Positions 30,285-33,117 of a stretch of DNA of 33,117 nucleotides are shown here, in pieces. The notes beneath the pieces were generated by a model. That model saw only the letters and a list, made by a program, of their open reading frames with translations. It made no database searches and was not told the origin of the DNA. The DNA comes from Actinomycetes bacterium (lineage in GTDB: Bacteria; Actinomycetota; Actinomycetes; Mycobacteriales; Mycobacteriaceae): positions 1-33,117 of the forward strand of contig JAHZIT010000178.1 of NCBI GenBank assembly GCA_022601275.1. Reading direction: 5' to 3'. How positions within the stretch are numbered: the stretch's first letter is position 1; every line of letters starts with the position of its first letter. The position numbers and the translations under genes were made by a program.

Positions 30285-33117
30285 GTGGCTGACGACAACC
30301 GCGACAGCGGGAGCAACGTCCGGCGACTCGTGATTGTCGAGTCGCCCACAAAAGCGCGCAAAATCGCAGGTTTTCTGGGATCCGGCTACATCGTTGAATC
30401 GTCCCGCGGCCACATCCGGGACCTTCCCAGGGCCGCCGCGGATGTCCCCGCCAAGTACAAGTCGGAGCCGTGGGCGCGCCTCGGTGTCAATGTCGATGCC
30501 GACTTCGAACCGCTGTACATCATCAGCCCCGAGAAGAAGAGCACCGTCGCCGAGCTGAAAGACTTACTCAAGAGCGTCGATGAACTGTATCTGGCCACGG
30601 ACGGTGACCGTGAGGGCGAAGCGATTGCCTGGCATCTCCTCGAGACGCTGAAACCGCGCGTCCCGGTCAAGAGAATGGTGTTCCACGAAATCACTGAGCC
30701 GGCGATCCGGGCGGCTGCCGAGGATCCGCGCAACCTGGACAACGACCTGGTCGATGCCCAGGAGACCCGGCGCATCCTCGACCGGCTCTATGGCTACGAG
30801 GTCAGCCCGGTGCTGTGGAAAAAGGTAGCGCCCAAGCTGTCGGCCGGCCGGGTCCAGTCCGTCGCGACCCGGATCATCGTCCAGCGGGAACGCGAACGGA
30901 TGGCGTTCCGCAGCGCGGGTTACTGGGATGTCACCGCTGAACTCGACGCCAGCGTGTCCGATGCAGCCGCGTCACCTCCCAGGTTCACTGCCAAACTCAA
31001 CACCGTCGATGGTCGGCGGGTGGCCACCGGCCGTGATTTCGACTCTTTGGGTGCGGTCAAGAAGCCCGCCGAGGTGCTGGTCCTCGACGAGGCGGCGGCG
31101 GGCGAGTTGGCTACCGGTTTGCGTGGCGCTCAGCTGCACGTGTCCTCCGTCGAGCAGAAGCCCTACACGCGCCGTCCCTACCCGCCGTTCATGACCTCGA
31201 CGCTGCAGCAGGAGGCCGGCCGCAAGCTGAGGTTCTCCTCGGAGCGCACCATGAGCATCGCGCAGCGTCTCTATGAGAACGGCTACATCACTTATATGCG
31301 AACCGACTCCACGACACTGTCGCAGTCGGCTATCTCGGCCGCCCGCAACCAGGCTCGCCAGCTCTACGGCGAGGAATATCTGCACCCGTCGCCACGGCAA
31401 TACACTCGCAAGGTCAAGAACGCCCAGGAGGCCCACGAGGCGATCCGCCCTTCAGGTGATGTGTTCCAGACCCCGGGTCAGTTGCACTCGGCACTCGACA
31501 GCGACGAATTCCGGCTCTACGAGCTGATCTGGCAGCGCACGGTCGCCTCACAGATGGCCGATGCCCGCGGCACGACGCTGTCGTTGCGCATCGCCGGCAG
31601 CTCCCAGCTGGGAGACGGGCCCGCAAGGGACGTGGTTTTCAATGCCAGCGGCCGCACGATCACGTTCCCGGGCTTCCTCAAGGCCTATGTGGAGAGCCTC
31701 GACGAGCAGGCCGGCGGTGAGGCGGACGACGCTGAGAGCCGGTTACCGACCCTGACCCAGGGGCAGCGGGTTGACGCAACACGGTTGACGGCTGACGGGC
31801 ACACCACCAGCCCGCCGGCCCGCTTTACCGAGGCTTCGCTGATCAAGACGCTGGAAGACTTCGGCATCGGCCGACCGTCGACCTACTCGTCGATCATCAA
31901 GACCATCCAAGACCGGGGCTATGTGCACAAGAAGGGCAGTGCCCTGGTCCCGTCGTGGGTGGCGTTCGCGGTCATCGGACTGCTCGAGCAGCACTTTGCC
32001 CGCTTGGTCGACTATGACTTCACCGCGGCGATGGAAGACGAACTCGATCAGATCGCCTCGGGCAACGAGCGAAGGTCCAACTGGCTCAACAACTTCTACT
32101 TCGGTGGTGATCACGGGGTCGATGGATCGATCGCCCGCGAGGGCGGCCTCAAGAAGCTCGTCGGCGGTAACCTGGAAGAGATCGACGCCCGTCTGGTCAA
32201 CTCGATCAAGCTCTTTGACGATGACCAGGGGCGCGTGGTCAACGTCCGTGTCGGCCGCAACGGTCCGTATCTCGAGCGAATGGTGGCGCAAGACCCGGAC
32301 AAGCCGGAGGAGCTCACCCCGCAGCGAGCCAACCTGAGCGACAATTTGACACCGGACGAGCTGACTCTGGAGCTCGCCGAAAAGGCCTTCGCCACACCGC
32401 AAGAGGGTCGCACGCTGGGTATCGATCCGGGGTCGGGGCACGAGATCGTGGCCAAAGACGGACGGTACGGACCGTACGTCACTGAGGTTCTGCCCGCGCC
32501 GCCCGACGGTGACGACGGGTCCTCCGGCGTCCCCGCGAAGAAGGGTAAGAAACCGACGGGGCCCAAGCCGCGCACCGGCTCGCTGCTACGCACGATGGAC
32601 CTCGAAACGGTGACTCTCGAGGATGCGCTGAAGCTCCTGTCCTTGCCCCGAGTGGTAGGCGTCGACCCCGCGACCAATGAGGAGATCACCGCGCAGAACG
32701 GTCGTTACGGCCCGTACCTTAAGCGCGGCACCGATTCTCGCTCCCTGACTACCGAAGATCAGATGTTCACCATCACGCTGGACGAAGCTCTGAAGATCTA
32801 CGCCGAGCCCAAGCGCCGCGGTAGGCAGGGGGCGGCTGTCCCGCCTCTGCGTGAGTTGGGTGAAGACCCGGCCAGCGGCAAGCCGATGGTCATCAAGGAC
32901 GGGCGGTTCGGTCCCTACGTCACCGACGGCGAGACCAACGCCAGTCTGCGAAAGGGTGACGATGTGCTGTCCCTCACCGATGGCCGGGCGTCGGAGCTGT
33001 TGGCCGACCGACGGGCTCGTGGCCCCGCCAAGAAAGCTCCGAAGAAAGCCGCCAAGAAGGCATCCAAAAAGGCCGCATCCAAGAAGGCCGTATCCAAGAA
33101 GGCCGTATCCAAGAAGA
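30285..33117 (+). CDS. topA: DNA topoisomerase I, 3' end missing
   Basis: 944 codons visible from GTG 30285; the gene continues past the window, within its lysine tail. Toprim domain begins RLVIVESPTKARKIAGFLGSG (E19) with the DGDREGEAIAWHLLETLKP acidic cluster. The catalytic tyrosine is Y337 in YITYMRTDS, followed by the gate domains and four C-terminal repeats of the mycobacterial type (NGRYGPYLKRG, DGRFGPYVTDG) in place of zinc fingers. Relaxes negative supercoils. The tail after RRARGPAKKAPKK is made of ASKKA/VSKKA repeats, needed in mycobacteria for processive strand passage. Start preceded by GGAG about 11 bases upstream; 134 bp separate it from the preceding gene. Confidence 0.97.
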   Translation, partial: MADDNRDSGSNVRRLVIVESPTKARKIAGFLGSGYIVESSRGHIRDLPRAAADVPAKYKSEPWARLGVNVDADFEPLYIISPEKKSTVAELKDLLKSVDELYLATDGDREGEAIAWHLLETLKPRVPVKRMVFHEITEPAIRAAAEDPRNLDNDLVDAQETRRILDRLYGYEVSPVLWKKVAPKLSAGRVQSVATRIIVQRERERMAFRSAGYWDVTAELDASVSDAAASPPRFTAKLNTVDGRRVATGRDFDSLGAVKKPAEVLVLDEAAAGELATGLRGAQLHVSSVEQKPYTRRPYPPFMTSTLQQEAGRKLRFSSERTMSIAQRLYENGYITYMRTDSTTLSQSAISAARNQARQLYGEEYLHPSPRQYTRKVKNAQEAHEAIRPSGDVFQTPGQLHSALDSDEFRLYELIWQRTVASQMADARGTTLSLRIAGSSQLGDGPARDVVFNASGRTITFPGFLKAYVESLDEQAGGEADDAESRLPTLTQGQRVDATRLTADGHTTSPPARFTEASLIKTLEDFGIGRPSTYSSIIKTIQDRGYVHKKGSALVPSWVAFAVIGLLEQHFARLVDYDFTAAMEDELDQIASGNERRSNWLNNFYFGGDHGVDGSIAREGGLKKLVGGNLEEIDARLVNSIKLFDDDQGRVVNVRVGRNGPYLERMVAQDPDKPEELTPQRANLSDNLTPDELTLELAEKAFATPQEGRTLGIDPGSGHEIVAKDGRYGPYVTEVLPAPPDGDDGSSGVPAKKGKKPTGPKPRTGSLLRTMDLETVTLEDALKLLSLPRVVGVDPATNEEITAQNGRYGPYLKRGTDSRSLTTEDQMFTITLDEALKIYAEPKRRGRQGAAVPPLRELGEDPASGKPMVIKDGRFGPYVTDGETNASLRKGDDVLSLTDGRASELLADRRARGPAKKAPKKAAKKASKKAASKKAVSKKAVSKK
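33060..33117. repeat. 15-bp repeats encoding the topA lysine tail
   Basis: GCATCCAAAAAGGCC, GCATCCAAGAAGGCC, GTATCCAAGAAGGCC and an incomplete GTATCCAAGAAG run head to tail to the window end. Each encodes A/V-S-K-K-A. The unit shares AAGAAGGCC with the sensor-protein tail repeats. Confidence 0.92.

Overview
The window is high-GC mycobacterial chromosome. Nearly every gene has a recognisable Mycobacterium tuberculosis counterpart in the order Rv3684 to Rv3646c, read in reversed orientation. Many starts are GTG or TTG, genes overlap by ATGA/GTGA, several promoters look leaderless, and WhiB4, Crp, MarP and the Ms1 and 6C small RNAs are present. All comparisons with M. tuberculosis are from memory, not a search. 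The dppABCD permease genes (expected between acs and the Rv3662c homologue) and the PE/PE_PGRS genes (expected around the Rv3651 homologue) are absent. This fits a non-tuberculous, probably rapid-growing species; I cannot name it.

Region 1-9.5 kb, envelope, redox and regulation: a partial cysteine desulfhydrase/cysteine synthase-like gene, a metallophosphoesterase and the bifunctional penicillin-binding protein PonA2 lie on the minus strand, divergent from whiB4. A two-gene Get3/ArsA-like ATPase operon is divergent from a three-gene operon (DUF4177, RidA-like, metallo-beta-lactamase fold). crp follows.

Region 9.6-18.7 kb: a small membrane protein lies upstream of crp. It is divergent from the coupled operon nth / membrane thioredoxin / CoA-type Nudix / marP. 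Then come the EphE-like alpha/beta hydrolase with a holin-family membrane protein, a secreted chymotrypsin-fold protease, acs, and a divergent gene that I read as a catalytically degenerate Fic protein.

Region 18.65-20.45 kb holds two structured small RNAs flanking a HAD phosphatase: an Ms1/MTS2823-type RNA (minus strand) and a 6C/B11-type RNA (plus strand).

Region 20.4-25.1 kb is a tight tad (Flp pilus) operon: ssd/TadZ-like, tadA, tadB, tadC, flp and two TadE/TadF-like pseudopilins. No prepilin peptidase is present. Region 25.07-33.1 kb has an Rv3651-type PAS/GAF sensor carrying a histone-like lysine tail, a DUF1998 SF2 helicase, cspA, an unknown protein and topA, which runs off the window inside its own lysine-rich repeat tail.

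Recurring themes are short tandem duplications at gene 3' ends (ponA2, the ArsA-like gene, the last tad gene, the Ms1 terminator, the PAS-sensor tail, the topA tail) and proteins whose family signature residue is missing (Fic-like, EphE, Ssd, RidA-like, one ArsA-like subunit).
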